A DNA stretch of 64,000 nt. Origin: Lophius americanus (Eukaryota; Chordata; Actinopteri; Lophiiformes; Lophiidae). Shown here piece by piece: positions 35,560-48,059 of this stretch. The number at the start of each line of letters is the position of its first letter. The stretch's first letter is position 1. Under the pieces are notes generated by a model, which saw only the letters and a list, made by a program, of their open reading frames with translations, did not search any database and was not told where the DNA came from. The position numbers and the translations under genes were made by a program. The stretch lies in the NCBI GenBank assembly GCA_037951165.1, contig JBBDHG010000028.1:9742001-9806000 (forward strand). The letters run 5' to 3'.

Positions 35560-36340
35560 ATTAAAAATAAAATGTCAAAGCTCAACTCGAATTAAAAGCC
35601 AGAGAAAAAAAGTGCATTTTCTTCAAAGATTTAAACATTTCTAGGCTTTGTGCCGTTCTGATGTGCATGGATAGAGCTTTCAAGAGGTTTGGGCCTGCTC
35701 GGTCACCTCTGGTTGTTAATTTTGACTGAGGAATGTCCAAACCATGTGTTCTCAGAACACAGTGCTCTACCCAGAGAGTGCAGGTGCAAGAGCTCAATTA
35801 ATGAAACGGAACTCAACTTATCAAGGCCTTAAAAACAAGCAGCAAAATATAAAAAAATATGAGATACTGCAGATAAGCCAGTGGAGAGATTACAATACTT
35901 GTGGAGGCATGACTGCTTCATGCCAACGAATAAGAAGTTGTAATTGTCTAGTCGCGAGTCAAATGTATGGGTGACTCTCTCCAAATCCTTGGGGAAGATA
36001 GAAGCCTTTACTTTGGCCAGGGGCCTAAGCTGTAATAAGCTGGCCTTTACAACTGTGCTAAATTGGTAGTAGAGTTTGAATGAGCTGTCAAAGAAAGCAA
36101 AGATTTTTTAGGGGCAATGATGGGCCAGAGAATCTTCAACGCTGTTGACCAAACAGAACAACCTCTGTTTTCTCTTCATTAAGATTAATGAAGTTAATAG
36201 CCATCCAGTATTTTTTGACACCCAAACAGTTCCAGAAAGCATGCATAGACTCTATGCTGTATGTTTTGATAAATTAGGGTAAATTTGAATATCACCTGCA
36301 AAGCAGCGATAGGCAGTATTATGCTTTTTAAAGATGGAAT
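35560..36340 (-). mobile_element. L2/CR1-like reverse-transcriptase fragment, antisense
   Basis: On the minus strand, YRCFAGDIQIY (altered FADD box, about 36290-36320), then RVTHTFDSRLDNYNFLFVGM (the conserved SRLDYCNSLY segment, 35900-35970), and further shifted and stop-broken pieces to about 35570. It is a separate insertion from the L2 copies at 31.1 and 38.9 kb because its sequence differs strongly from both. Confidence 0.65.
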
Positions 36341-36354
36341 AGATATTATGGGAC

Positions 36355-36510
36355 CAGTTTGGGTCCTTGAGCAAATTTCTGCTCCCCTGGTGCTGCAGGT
36401 AGCTATCCACTGCTCCTCAGGGATGGGTTAAAAGCAAAGAACCAATTTTGCTACGCTGTACTGCTTGTATGATTGTAAGTGACAAATAAAGTTTCTTCTT
36501 CTTCTACATT
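36355..36510 (+). repeat. SINE 3' part
   Basis: gggtccttgagcaaatttct then gcagg...ccactgctcctcaggg atgggttaaaagcaaagaac, tgctacgctgtactgc and gacaaataaagtttcttctt cttc. The same tail occurs at 43350-43500. The tRNA head is missing. Confidence 0.65.
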
Positions 36511-36717
36511 GGGTCTTGGTCAAGCCATCAATTTACACTTTTGCAACTCAAGGTTTCTCTTGTACTGGGAGAATACGTACTCTGAAGGACGTAATTAAGG
36601 TTTTCCTCAAAAATAAATGTTAAGAGTAACAGTCATGAAGAATTTGTATGCTGTGGATACAATTATACTCAATGTTCTTGAAAACCAGCTGTCACCAGCG
36701 ACTACAAGCAGATAACC

Positions 36718-36800
36718 GCCACTATGATTAGAATCAGAATCAGGAACACTTTATTGATCACCATGGGGCCAAAAGTTAAATTAGAAATTACTTAGTTGCT
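36718..36800 (-). repeat. Short retroelement end (gaatcagaatcag type)
   Basis: gattagaatcagaatcagga acactttattgatcaccatg ggg matches the antisense 3' ends of fish LINE/SINE copies (tttattgat with tandem gaatca). Only about 80 bp remain. Confidence 0.45.
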
Positions 36801-37296
36801 ACTAGCTGCTTTTGAAATGTCCAGGTTGTGGGCTGCACATGTCTTCTGAAGCTCGGACCTGTCCGATTAAGTTGCGTGGCTCCACAAAGGTGATGTAATG
36901 CCTCTGTTGCCAGAGTAATGGTGCTGTGGCCCTGCCTCCAACAGGACGTTTAAAAGCAGCTTAAAAGCAGGAAATGTAGGACTACCATTGATTGGTGATT
37001 CGGGTGCTAGGACTAGGTTGGACTAGATTGGGGCTGGGTTCTCATGTCTAAATTGATGTAACTTAATGTCTAATGTGAACATTGGATTTGGGGTACTTCT
37101 TGTGAACCCCAGTACTTGATAGTAGTTGAAGGCATGTCTGAAGTTCTTCTCCTAAACATTTGTGGTGAAAGTTTCATCAGTTTGAAGGCGTGAGTACAGC
37201 TTGAATTTCAAAGGTGCAGATTCAGTCAATAGTGGAGACCACTGGATCTGTGAATAAATTTTGTGCTGTTAAAAAAAATTTAATAAATAAACTTAC

Positions 37297-37338
37297 CATG
37301 GTGTCTACATGTTTGAGAGTGAGATCGCTGCTTGGTGC
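37297..37338 (-). CDS. tns1: Tensin exon: C1-to-phosphatase linker, part 1
   Basis: This 42-bp, phase 0/0 exon encodes APSSDLTLKHVDTM. It has a CAACAG acceptor and a GTAAGT donor. The LKHVDTM peptide matches my memory of the linker that follows the C1 domain in vertebrate tensins with a long N-terminus. It lies 16.0 kb from the previous exon and 12.2 kb from the next one, so it is a micro-exon in the middle of the two largest introns seen here. Two L2 retrotransposon copies in opposite orientation lie on either side of it (31.1-32.95 kb and 38.9-40.3 kb). Because it is a multiple of three, skipping it would keep the frame. Confidence 0.8.
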
Positions 37339-38899
37339 CTGTTGAGACAAGACAAACAGGGAGAAAACTGAGATCAGTAACTGCAACACTCTGTACCTCG
37401 AAAAATGCCACCATTTTATATCATGTTGTGTCATGTTGCATCATCTAGCGCGATGTCAAGGCTGCACTCAGCACCATTCTTTGCCCTAATGTGGCCTTGA
37501 GCAGAGAGGGGCTCCACTTCGAATGCATGGGGCCATCTATTATCCCTCTGTGTAAATATTTACACAAAGAGACAAGTCTACAACCATTAGCCAAGAGTCC
37601 ATCCATGGAACTCTCTTTCTCAGCGCCATATACAGCTAAGATCAGAGTGATAGAGGATCCAGCGAATAGAGACAGATGAGGGGGTTAGGAAAAGCAGCGA
37701 TAGAAAGATAAAAGAAGGGAGAATGAGAAGGGTAGTCAGGGCAGGCTGAGAGACTGAAAAAGTAAAACGACAGATGGACAGGCATGCTTGGTGGTGCGGA
37801 TGCAGTAAGATGAAGGTAAAGGGAGAGGTCCAAGTAAACAAGCTGAAGAGGAAACATCAGAGAAAACTATGATGTCATAAGCTAGTGTGGGCTTGGCTCA
37901 CCACAGCCTTAGATGCATGAACAGATGTTACTTAATACAAATGTAAAACATTCAGCCTAAGCAGTACCGAAATCATCAGTTACGTCTCTGTGTAGCCCTG
38001 CGGTGGGTGGTAGTGGGAGTTACAGCAGTTAAAATGGAATTCAACAAATGAGTGTGTTGAAGATTATGATCTCTGTGATCTTTACGTAAGGATCCTCATC
38101 TCTGCTAGAGTTTAGTATGTCAGGATTGTCTATATTAGACAATATCCTTTTGGATATATGCTGTTAAGATTAACCGAACTTCAGAATTACTTCTAAGTGG
38201 ACATAGTATGAGAAACTCATTTTAATTGGGTATCTTGGGTTCCTACTGGGTTCCACAGTGAGATTTTCTTTGTGCGGGCTTACATAAGTAATCAGATAAC
38301 TTTCTGATCCATTCAAATCTTCTACTGTGTTGATGCTAAATGGGACGTCTCTAAGTTACACATCACTGAAACACTCGCACCTGAGTACCTCCACCCATGA
38401 CTTGAGAATTACCATTTGTGACTCCACCAATAGCTGTACAGACCAGCATTCATAATTCAGCATTGCGACTACTCCCATCCTCAGAGGATTAGGAACTGTT
38501 TACCTTTAATTTTTGATGGAAACGTTTCTGCAGATGTCACCGGAAAACTTGTTTATAGTACTTGTGTTAGATGTCAGTCTACATCTCCAGCCTGAATTAG
38601 TGCAGCAGAACTGACCGAAAACAGGGAGCAATACCAACACTAAAGCTGCAAATGAGAAAGAAAAAAATCATTCTGCTTTGTGTTTCATCTGTTTAGGACA
38701 AGGTAACGTTACGTTCACAGAAGTTGCCGTTCTAAGTTTGGTTACAACCGATCCGATAACTCAATTCCGTCCTTTTGGTCTGACGTGCGTACCGTCGCGT
38801 CTCAGACGCGTCATCAGAATGCTGTCGCTCTTCCCATTAGTGGCGCTGGAGTTTCCTCCATAAAGTTACTCAGTGTGCGGGTTAGAAAAATGTGGAGTG

Positions 38900-40274
38900 G
38901 ATTTCAGTCTTCTTCGGCCAATACAGAGACTCACTGCTCCATCAAGTATTAAAATCAAACTCTTTAATACACAATGTCTCACAAACAAATCATGCCTCAT
39001 ACATGACCACCTTCTGGAGACGTCTGGACGTTATGTGCCTTACAGAAACTTGGCAACAGCCAGATGAATTTCGGTCCTGAATGAGACCTTTCCCGCCAGT
39101 TACTGTTACGTCCAGAAAGCCCGCAGCACTGGTCGTGGTGTTGTTCTGTCTGTCATCTACCGCAGTGATTTGGACTTGTCTCCCCTGCCGTTGCCATGGG
39201 AACCCTTCTTTTGAATGCCTGGCATTTATTTGTAAACACCCTTTCTCCATGACCACTACTTCTAATCTACCGACCACCCAAACCAAACCCAGCCTTCATC
39301 TCTGAGACATGTTCCTCCGCAGCCTCTCCATCTTCATCCTCATCATCATCTCCCCTGTCAACTCTCCATGCTTGGCTGGAGGAGATAAAGGTGTGGATGA
39401 AAAACAACTTTCTCCAGTTGAACAGCTCCAAAACCGAAGTAATTATAATTGGCACCCCACATCAGACCCAGGCTTCCTCCATAACAAGTATTACCTTCTC
39501 TGGTCACGACATTCCCCTCTCTTCATCAGTCACCAACCTCGGCGTAAGATCCAACCCTCAACTCACTTTTGAATCCCACATCAAACACATCTGCAAGATC
39601 TCCTTTCATCATCTCAGAAATATTTCCAAGTCCGTTCTTCACTCACCTTGCGTGATGCTGAAAGGCTGGTCCACGCGTTTTTCTCCTCCAGACTGGATTG
39701 CTGTAACGCAATTCTCATTGGGATCCCTGATAAAAGTCTTCAAAGACTACAGTATGTTCAAAACAATGCTGCAAGGATCCTGATGAGAGTGCGTAAACAC
39801 GAACACATCACCCCCATTCTTCATTCCCTTCGTTGGCTTCTCATCTCCAAAAGGATTGATTATAAGATCTCTCTCCTCACTCACCAGTGCATCCATGGTA
39901 ACGCACCCCCCTACCTAAAAGAACTACTCACCCCACCGACCTCAACACGATCCCTCCGTTCTACCCACTTATACCGCCTCATCCTTCCCCGGACTAAGCT
40001 CAGCACCATGGGTGAACCTGCCTTCTGTTCTGCTGCCCCTTGTCTGTGGAATGCCCTCCCTGACCATCTGAGGGCTTCACAGACAACTGACACATTTAAA
40101 AAAGGACTTATAACTTTCCTTTTTAGCAGAACCTATAACTTTAATTAACATTGCTGCTTTTTGGTCATGTTTTTATATAGTTATTATTTTATTTTTTAAT
40201 GATGCTCTTATCTGCTTTTACTTCGTAGCACTTTGAGATTTGATCCAAATGTAAAGTGCATTATAAATTAAATG

Positions 40275-40303
<29 letters not shown>
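38900..40303 (+). mobile_element. L2-clade LINE with endonuclease fused to thumb by internal deletion
   Basis: An endonuclease segment (CLTNKSCLIHDHLLETS, then DVMCLTETWQQPDEF in a shifted frame, 38960-39075, and RSTGRGVVLSVIYRSDLDL, 39117-39175) runs into TKPSLHL. Near 39310 it then joins directly to the thumb region (WMKNNFLQLNSSKTEVIIIG, FESHIKHICKISFHHL, LDCCNAILIGIPDKSLQRLQ, YVQNNAARILM), ending near 40145 in NFN. The RT fingers and palm, present in the copy at 31110-32950, are deleted here. The 3' UTR and (ATT)n tail end at 40303. A CpG-rich stretch (38770-38840) before it may be its promoter-bearing 5' UTR. Confidence 0.85.
40276..40303. repeat. (ATT)n tail of the L2 copy
   Basis: Nine or so att units follow the L2 3' UTR. 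Confidence 0.85.
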
Positions 40304-40305
<2 letters not shown>

Positions 40306-40539
40306 TGATAATGCTAGTATTCTGATATTGTGAGAGTAGAATGAGAGACTTGATGTACATGTATCATGTTACGTGTTTCTGGATGTACATGCTGGTTTTG
40401 TTGATTTACATGAAGAAACGCTGTCTTCTTCCATCCAATGTTAGCTCCTGTGGTTAGCAATGTAACATGTGAAGAGAAACAGTATCTTCTAACCAGATAT
40501 TCTTCAAGGAATAAATGCAAATCTATTCCGGGTCTAACA

Positions 40540-41060
40540 GTTTTGATCACGTGTTGTGGCAAGCAATCCAGCTGAGCTTCTCGTGGATCCCTTCTTCCGC
40601 CGTTCTCTCTCCTTGACAAACAAGGTCGTTCTTGCCGGGGTGTTGGCGTAACTGGTTTTGCTGTTCCCCTTGTTAATTGCCTCAGCAATGGACTTCAGGA
40701 CCTGGTTGTGTCTCAAGCCTTAGCCCCCCTCACCAAATGGCTTGGAGCAGCTGCTTAAGATGGGCTCCAGTTTACCTTTTTGGGTTTCTACTTGTGAACG
40801 GTTAAATGGGCCGGGGAGGACATCATAGACCCCTGAATCAAGATCTCCAAGATCCTCTGAGGGTTCCAGATGTCCTGTCAGGTGATGTTTCGCTCCATCA
40901 TTTGCTCCTACTTCATCCAGACTCCCTGTTTACTCATGGTCACGGTTCTGCTAGAGATGGTGGAGCCAGTCATTTCCCTCACTTTCAGTTGGTACCAGTT
41001 CGTTGTCACTTGGCCTAAGAAGATGCTCAACCAAAACTTGCGGGATATTGAGCCATAGTC
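40540..41060 (-). repeat. Possible degenerate repeat with protein-like text
   Basis: On the minus strand, pieces such as TPRQERPCLSRRENGGRRD and HVIKTVRPGIDLHLFLEEY read like decayed coding sequence of a multicopy element, and the block is GC-richer than its surroundings. I cannot name the family. Confidence 0.3.
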
Positions 41061-41185
41061 TTTTGTAAGGCGTCACACTGGCTGTGAGCCTTATGGCACA
41101 GATGTAGAAACTACATCAGGCTCTGAATACACAGTTATCGTATTTTATTGTTTGCTTTGGCTGTTTCATGAGATTTATTTACAGT

Positions 41186-41256
<71 letters not shown>
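41186..41256. repeat. A15 run followed by (TA)28
   Basis: A pure A run is followed by an uninterrupted ta dinucleotide repeat. It is probably length-variable between individuals. Confidence 0.95.
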
Positions 41257-41259
<3 letters not shown>

Positions 41260-42012
41260 TACTAGAAGGATCTTACAGTTTTTGGCAGAAGCCTCCTCCA
41301 TTTTAAGTAAGATGGGATGCTCTGCTTCCTTGCCAATTCTCAGTGGAATGTAAACAGTAAATGCAAATGGTAAATTATAGTCTGTTTACGCACACCCCAG
41401 AATACAGACGAGAAAATCCAAGGGAAACCGCCAACCAGGAAACCATCCTAACTTTACCCGCAAGCCACACCATAAACATGTCAACTTAAAAAATGGAAAC
41501 ACTACTAAAGTCCAAGAAACAATGATTAATTAACCAAAGCAACCAGATGGAAATGTAAACTAAATGTAGACCATCATATCTGCTTCTTTAACGGGTAGAT
41601 TGGTTTAGGTGTGCTGCTGTATACACACACTTCTAATTATGTGAAAACTGAAGGAGCAGACTGATGTTTCAGCCTCTAAATGCAGACTACGGAGGTCAAT
41701 TTGCTGACACAGGGTGTTTCACATAAATGAAGCTTCTTGCGAAACAGTCAGGAATATATCCACGCACAGGCTCTACATTACAAGCAGGTTCTTGCTCTCT
41801 TTAAGCTTCCCCAGCCAATGCCCTTTTCCTCCATCCATGTCTAAGATGTAAACGTTGATGAGCTCATTTCAACATCAAGCTGTATCACTCATCACCACCA
41901 CCACTGTCTGGGATCCATTGGGAAATATTTTGTACTGGAAGTGCCAGTTAATCAGTGAAACAAAAAAAAGCTGCTCGTAGGAGTGAGTGTAAGTGGTTGC
42001 ATTTCTCTACGT

Positions 42013-42112
42013 GTCGTCCCTGCGATGAACAGCCTCTCGCCTGATGTCAGCTGGAATAGACTCTAGCCCCCCCGCGACCCTGAACAGGATAAGCGGTTGA
42101 TAATGAATGAAC
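42013..42112 (+). repeat. Teleost interspersed-repeat 3' end with atga tail
   Basis: gtcgtccctgcgatgaacag cctctcgcctgatgtcagct ggaatagactctagccccc, then gcgaccctgaacaggataag cggttgataatgaatgaa. This is the very common fish repeat end, here forward. The antisense form is at 62361-62500. Confidence 0.75.
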
Positions 42113-43276
42113 TTCACATAACATTTCATATTAATTCATTTCTATCACTCTGGTTTGTTCCTTTAATAAGTCTCTCCTGATTTAAATATGTGTCATTAAT
42201 AGCTGTATAGTCATTAAAGAAAAATAATATTTCACTAATAATGGTTTTCTTTGTTGCGGGATTTCTAACAATCAAACTTGACAGGAGAATCTAGTCATCC
42301 ATGCAAACTCTGGCCCATGCCTAAGCACAGAAACCGGAGATACAACAACTCAAATATCGATGAAAAGTGAAAACAGTGTGAAATTATTAAATCCGAATAT
42401 AACCACTCAAAGTTCATTTTACATGGAATAATTGAACATTTGTCCCCTTTATCTTTGCCATAAATTAAATACATATGTCACTGGAAAGAATCCTCATATG
42501 TTTCTGTTAGTATCAAACTTACACACAGAAAGGTTTGCGGCGTCTATATTTCATGTGTAAAAATGAGACGGTTTAAAGGGGACAGGCACCTATACGTCCT
42601 CTGCTCTTTTGTGGAGAGCAACTTAAACTTCTGTTTTATTGCCGTGTATTTTTCATTTTCTTGTGAATAACAAAAACAAATTTCATAAGATAGTTAATGT
42701 TCAATACGATTGCTGGTCAACAGCAAAACCGCATGATGATGATCTGTGAGTCCTGAGTGGTGAGGAACGGACAGGTATATATTAAAGACGAATAACATCC
42801 CCTGTTTAGTGCATACAAGCTGTTGCCATCAGGCAGACCATACAAGGCACCCGAACCCACAAGGCTCAAAGATGTGTGCCGAGCAATATTTTACTAATGA
42901 ACAAACAGTGAAATGAATAACTGAAGATCTGTTTTTGAAGATGTTGCAATTAAATGCAAACAATTTTAACAGGCCTGTTGCTAATGTGACTTGATTGTAA
43001 TGTTTACGTTAGTAGGTGCAGGTAGCAGTGCTGTTACTGTCTGTTGTCTGTATTGCCAATGTTGGACATAGGGTAAGGTATGTCTATTGTAGGGTAGTGG
43101 TTGTTTGTTTGTTGGTTGTTGGTGGCTTGAATGTATTTATCGGACGATTTCCATATGATGCACTATTCATTTCTGTAAGGACAAATATATATCTATCAAA
43201 CAATATTTATATGATATTAAAATTCATTCTCGTAAAAAAAATAAAAATCCGTCAAACAAACGTTAACTGTTACTGT

Positions 43277-43505
43277 AGAGCGGCCGTCTCCTAATCGGAA
43301 GATGGGAAGGTAGCCGGTTCAGGTCCTAGCAGGGTCTACATGTCATAGGGTCCTTGAGCAAGACCCTAAAACCCTAGCTCCAAGGGGCTCTTAAAGGGGC
43401 CGCCCACTGCTCTCTCAGGGATGGGTCAAATGCAGAGAAGTAATTCCACTATGTTGTACTGGGTATGGCTGTATGTGATCAACAAAGGATTACTTCTTCT
43501 ACGAA
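43277..43505 (+). repeat. tRNA-derived SINE, nearly complete
   Basis: The head is agagcggccgtctcctaatc ggaag, with gccggttcaggtcctag as altered B box. The body is tagggtccttgagcaagacc c, then ccactgctctctcagggatg ggtcaaatgcagagaag and gatcaacaaaggattacttc ttcta. Full-length compared with the other copies in the window. Confidence 0.75.
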
Positions 43506-46500
43506 CACTGAAGCTGTTTCCAATGCAAGTAAGGTTGATTGGGCGAAGCTTCTCTACGTATATCATATATTGCATTGCATAATGTGCGTGTCATTTTACA
43601 AAGAATTTCATTGATGCAATAAGAATAAAGTCATTATGGATTTGTAAATAGAGGCCTAGTTGTATCTGTGCATTAAAGTGTCAGTGCATTCTTTCCACAG
43701 AACTTTAATATATTTGGTTCACACTCATTTAAAACCGAGCAATAGACATATGTAGTTATCCCTTACACACAATGTCCCAGTACATAACTCCACAATGAGG
43801 GATCCCCATAACCCACCATCAATTTTTCATAATGACCATGAACGGACCCCTCCTGTGGGTCAGACGATACCAGTTTGACACAATTTCTTTTTCTTTTTTT
43901 TTTAAAAGTCAAGATGTTTTATTCTATTAAGTTCATCAAAAGTCAGATATTTAGGAAACTTGGAAAGATATCTTTGTCAGTTAGTCAGTCTGACCATCTC
44001 ATGCAGCAGCTTCACACCATCCTTCAATTCCTGCCACTCTAAAACCTTTGTGGCATTTGTGTCATCCACAGTCCTTCCTCTGTAGGTTGACATTCATAGT
44101 CAGTGCAGTAAATACATTTTTATTTGTTACCGATTGTTTCTTACCCAATTATTTATTTAACAAAAGGGTTCAGTTACATATAATGTTTTGTTTTCCATTT
44201 CACAGCTAAAATAAAATCTGCTTATCAAATATTTTGGTTGCCAAATGGTCAGGACTTTCCCACAACTTCCCGCAGTATTTTATCCCCCAAGAATGTAACG
44301 CTTGGAAGCTAAGCATCTGACAGTCAAAAGAAACTTTGTTGCTGATAGTAAGTTGTGTGAATGATCAAGTCTATTATAGAGATAATTAGACAAATACATA
44401 TATTTTGTAGTTGTTTGATGTGATGTATTAGTGATATACAGTATGTTTTTTGATCAGAACAGGTTGCATATATTTCATGAAGGTGTTTGTATTACAGTGC
44501 ACTTTGGTTTGATTGTGCACTTTGGTTGAAACACATTTTGCCTGTATGCCTTTGCCAGATAATCTCCTCTATACCTTTTGCATTGGAGCTTGTTGGAGTC
44601 ACCTTGGGAAATGGCAATGACAATAATGCAGCACCGTGTCAGCCACATGTAAGTACAGCATCACCCACAGCTCTATCTCATGTGCTTTCTTTCACATGAA
44701 CACAATGGCTCCTTTGAGCAATTTAGCTAATTATAGACATGTCCACTAAGAAAACCAGAGGTAGCTAGTTGTGCTGGGAGTTTCCAGCCTGAGTGACGGG
44801 GATAAACGTAGCCCATGCACAACCTCTTAAGAAATGACCCAGGGCTAAATATACAGCTTTGGATCTTTAGAGCTTGAGACACAGCCCATTTAGCTCGACC
44901 CAGCCAGCTCAGTGTAGACAGCACTGTGGTTAAATCAGCGTTTTGGATGTCTGTGTGTGTGTGAGACGAACAGACAACATTGTAAGTGATTGATTCAGTG
45001 TATACTAACAACAACTCAAAATCCCTCTCAAGGACGTCTGTACCAACATATTGGTCCCCATATGGACCCGCTTATAGGAGATAAGGGTAGATTTTTCTCA
45101 ACAAACTTAATAAAAACAATGTCAGCTTAAAATACACAAAAATACATAGATATGAATTTTATATTCCATTTATTCATGGAGATACCGCTAAATACCACCT
45201 AATTCTTTCACACTTCACCTTTAACATCATTCTGTACATGGCAAATGTAGACTACAAACATTAATAGCCATGTGTGAAGTTGGGCTTTATCATCACAGTT
45301 CTTACAATACTTTGATTTTAACAGTTTCCACACTTAATCTGCATTTGCAAACCATGTTACATGGGGTCTAATTTGCAGACAATCAAACAGAGGAACACAG
45401 GAAATGGTCTTATATGCAGTATGCAGCTGATTCATTTTACTGTAAAAATTCCCAAAGAAATTCAGGAGGAGTAAAGAAAAGAAAACTCACAGTGATTATG
45501 TTCAGAGAGGTCTTACTGTTTTGATGACTGTGGATCAATATTTAATTAGTAGGCAACCAATGTGGTACAGGACACCTAGAGAGCACAGAGCTAACGTGTC
45601 CAACAGTGCCTTCCAGTGGGAAACCAAAAAACAGCTGGTTTAGTGATCTGTTAACAAAGTATACTTTCTTTAAATATTATATTTTGCTTCTTTATTATTA
45701 CTAATTAAAAAGAATTGGGCAAATAATGTTTTGAGTATGCAGTGGAACCCAAATAATTCCACTTCTCCTTTGCCTGCCCATGCCCCACGCTTTTATGGAG
45801 TTTAATGTAAGTCAGTTTGTTGGTGAGTGCATAAGAAGGGAAAACATGAAAAATCTCTCCGTTAAAATTCTGGCAAACAACCAAACAGATATGGTTAAAA
45901 AAAAAAAGAAAAGCAGACGGTACTATTAAACGAACAATATTTACTTATGGCCCAATCCTACTTCTTCAGTCTCACTAGCCCATGATCAGAAGGACAAACA
46001 CACCAAAACACACAGCTGGTCCTCTCTCATGCTCCATGATCCTTCATCTGCAGCGTTCACACAGCCATGTCCCAGGAAAGTAAACACAGTGAAGAGGACA
46101 GGGGGGCTATATGTCCCTGTATGTATTAAATTTTATGTTTTGGCTAGGAGTGTGTGTGCTTATTCCCTTTCCCATCCCCTTGGGTTGAAAGAAGGGGGAT
46201 CTAAAATGTCGTGGATCTCTAAGGACTAGAGAAGATGAGAGAGGACAGTCAATGCTGTGGGAAAAAACCTTGTTCGTGAACCTAAATCACCTCTGAAGTG
46301 TTTCTCATCCCGCCTGTGGCTGCTCCTACTGATATGGACCACTCACTCTGTTATGTAACAAAAACAGTTTCCAACTTTTCTAACATTCTCAACCAAGTTC
46401 TTTTGACTCATAAACACTGTGTGTCTGCGCGGGTGGAAGGGGTCTTTTCAGCCCAACCCAAACAGATTAAAAAATGTCACACTTCTACCCACACTCTCAG

Positions 46501-46529
46501 TATCTAATTCTGCATATATCCAAATATGG

Positions 46530-46760
46530 CAATACGACTGGACTGAATAAGTCCATCAAGAAAGCTGGGTCTGTCCTGGGAGTGGAACTGGATTCATTGG
46601 TGGAGGTGTCAGAGAGGAGGAATCTCCTCAGTATTACGGACGATGCTTCTCACCCTCTGTGCGCCACACTGGAATCCTGTCAGAGCACCTTCAGTGGCAG
46701 ACTGAGACCATCAAGGACAAAGTCTTTACTACCAATGGCCATTTAACTGATTAACTCCTC
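46530..46760 (+). mobile_element. Rex1-like LINE C-terminal scrap
   Basis: The plus strand reads SIKKAGSVLGVELDSLVEVS, ERRNLLSITDDASHPLCATL, then STFSGRLRPSRTKSLLPMAI. This is the post-reverse-transcriptase segment of Rex1-type fish LINEs (AGSVLG..LDS....SERR, SHPLH.TL, FS.RL). It is directly followed by a SINE. Confidence 0.7.
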
Positions 46761-46767
46761 CAAATAG

Positions 46768-46992
46768 GGTGGCTTTAGCTCAGTGGGGAAAGCAGCCATC
46801 CCCAACCGGGAGAGCAGGGTTCAAACCCAGCGTTATCCTGACGCAAATACCGTTGGTCCTTGAGCAAGACCCTGAAACCTCAGCTCCCCGCGTCCCAGGG
46901 GCCCAGGGGATGGGTAAAAATAGAGATAAACTTTACAGAGTTGTACAGTATGTATGTACTGTGTCACATTTGATAAATAAAGGATTAATTAT
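46768..46992 (+). repeat. tRNA-derived SINE, complete with A and B boxes
   Basis: gtggctttagctcagtgggg aaagcag (A box) and gagcagggttcaaacccagc (B box GTTCAAACC) form a good tRNA-like head. It is followed by ccttgagcaagaccctgaaa cc, ggggatgggtaaaaatag and ttgataaataaaggattaa. It is the best-preserved SINE head here. The anticodon-stem region is not tRNA-like enough to be a gene. Confidence 0.8.
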
Positions 46993-48059
46993 TATGACTT
47001 CTGAAGGAAGGACGGCTGAAACATAAGAAACTAATAAAAATACAACAATAATACAATATTTTATGTGCAATATACTTTTCAGTATAATATTCATGTACTA
47101 CATCACATTTATTACCATTTGCAGTATTACCATACTGTATTATAATGCGTAATATTACTTTGGAGGATATACTTTTGCTTTCAGGAAGCATAGGACGATC
47201 TGAAATACATTATTATTAACCGTAGAAAACTGCAAAAGGAAGTTTTAATTTTTAAATGACAGATGTAAATCAACAAAAAGTTGTGGTTGAAAAATAGACA
47301 AAATGCAAGTAAGAAGAAAAAACAGCCAACAAAACACCAAATTAACTCCGTTGAATTCCAACAATAGTGTGGCTTACTATGTACTGTATGAAAGCAAAAG
47401 ACCGACTTGTCATGAAATTATAAATGAATTGTAAATATGTGAAATGTAGCATGTATGGCTAGGTTCTTTCTTGTATTTCTGAATAAAATATATTTTCTTA
47501 ACAAAAGCATGTTTTCTAATAATTTCTAATTCCAAAAGAAATTATTCAAAAGTGTGATATTTCGCGCCAGGGAGTGTTGAAATTTAAATCTTTGACAAGT
47601 TGTTTTATCTTTTTCTGTCTACTAATAGATATCTGCAGAGTTCATGTGATATTTAAAGTCTTGATAGTGCTGGATTATCGCATATTCTACATTTAGAGAA
47701 CCATATGTAACACTTCGATCCTAGCACAATATAAACCTTTTAATGTTCCCACATAGGAAAATAATTTATGGGAACATTTTGCTTTCTTTGTGGGCAATTA
47801 TTAATTTGATATGTTAGAAACTATAAATTTATCATAACATTGTTTTGTCGAGAATGTTTTTGAACATTAAGAAAAAAAAAATCAGACTCATTTAAGTATT
47901 TCATGATGAAATTTAGTTTTTTATGGAAAACGTATTTGATCCTTATTGGACACATTTTGGTTTAATCAAGGTACATATGTGTTAAAGAAAATCATCCACA
48001 TACTTTAGTATGCCAAAAAAAAAGTCCTACTTATTGAATAGGTCTTTTTTCAATAGCCA

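Larger units (their letters stand above)
25142..37296 (-). other. Tensin intron (12.2 kb)
   Basis: Contents: candidate exon 25461-25544, teleost repeat fragment 26465-26575, TTAA-element end 27255-27392, possible promoter block 30021-30385, L2 copy 31110-32950, RTE-like copy 34195-35410, L2/CR1 piece 35560-36340, and SINE tail 36355-36510. 27400-29990 and 32960-34190 hold nothing recognisable. Confidence 0.6.

Noticed and set aside
39391..40148. Plus-strand open frames (130 and 166 codons) as host genes
   Set aside because: They are the thumb and C-terminal part of a broken L2 LINE in two frames.
46768..46840. True tRNA gene
   Set aside because: A and B boxes are present but the arms do not fold as a tRNA, and the sequence continues into a SINE body.
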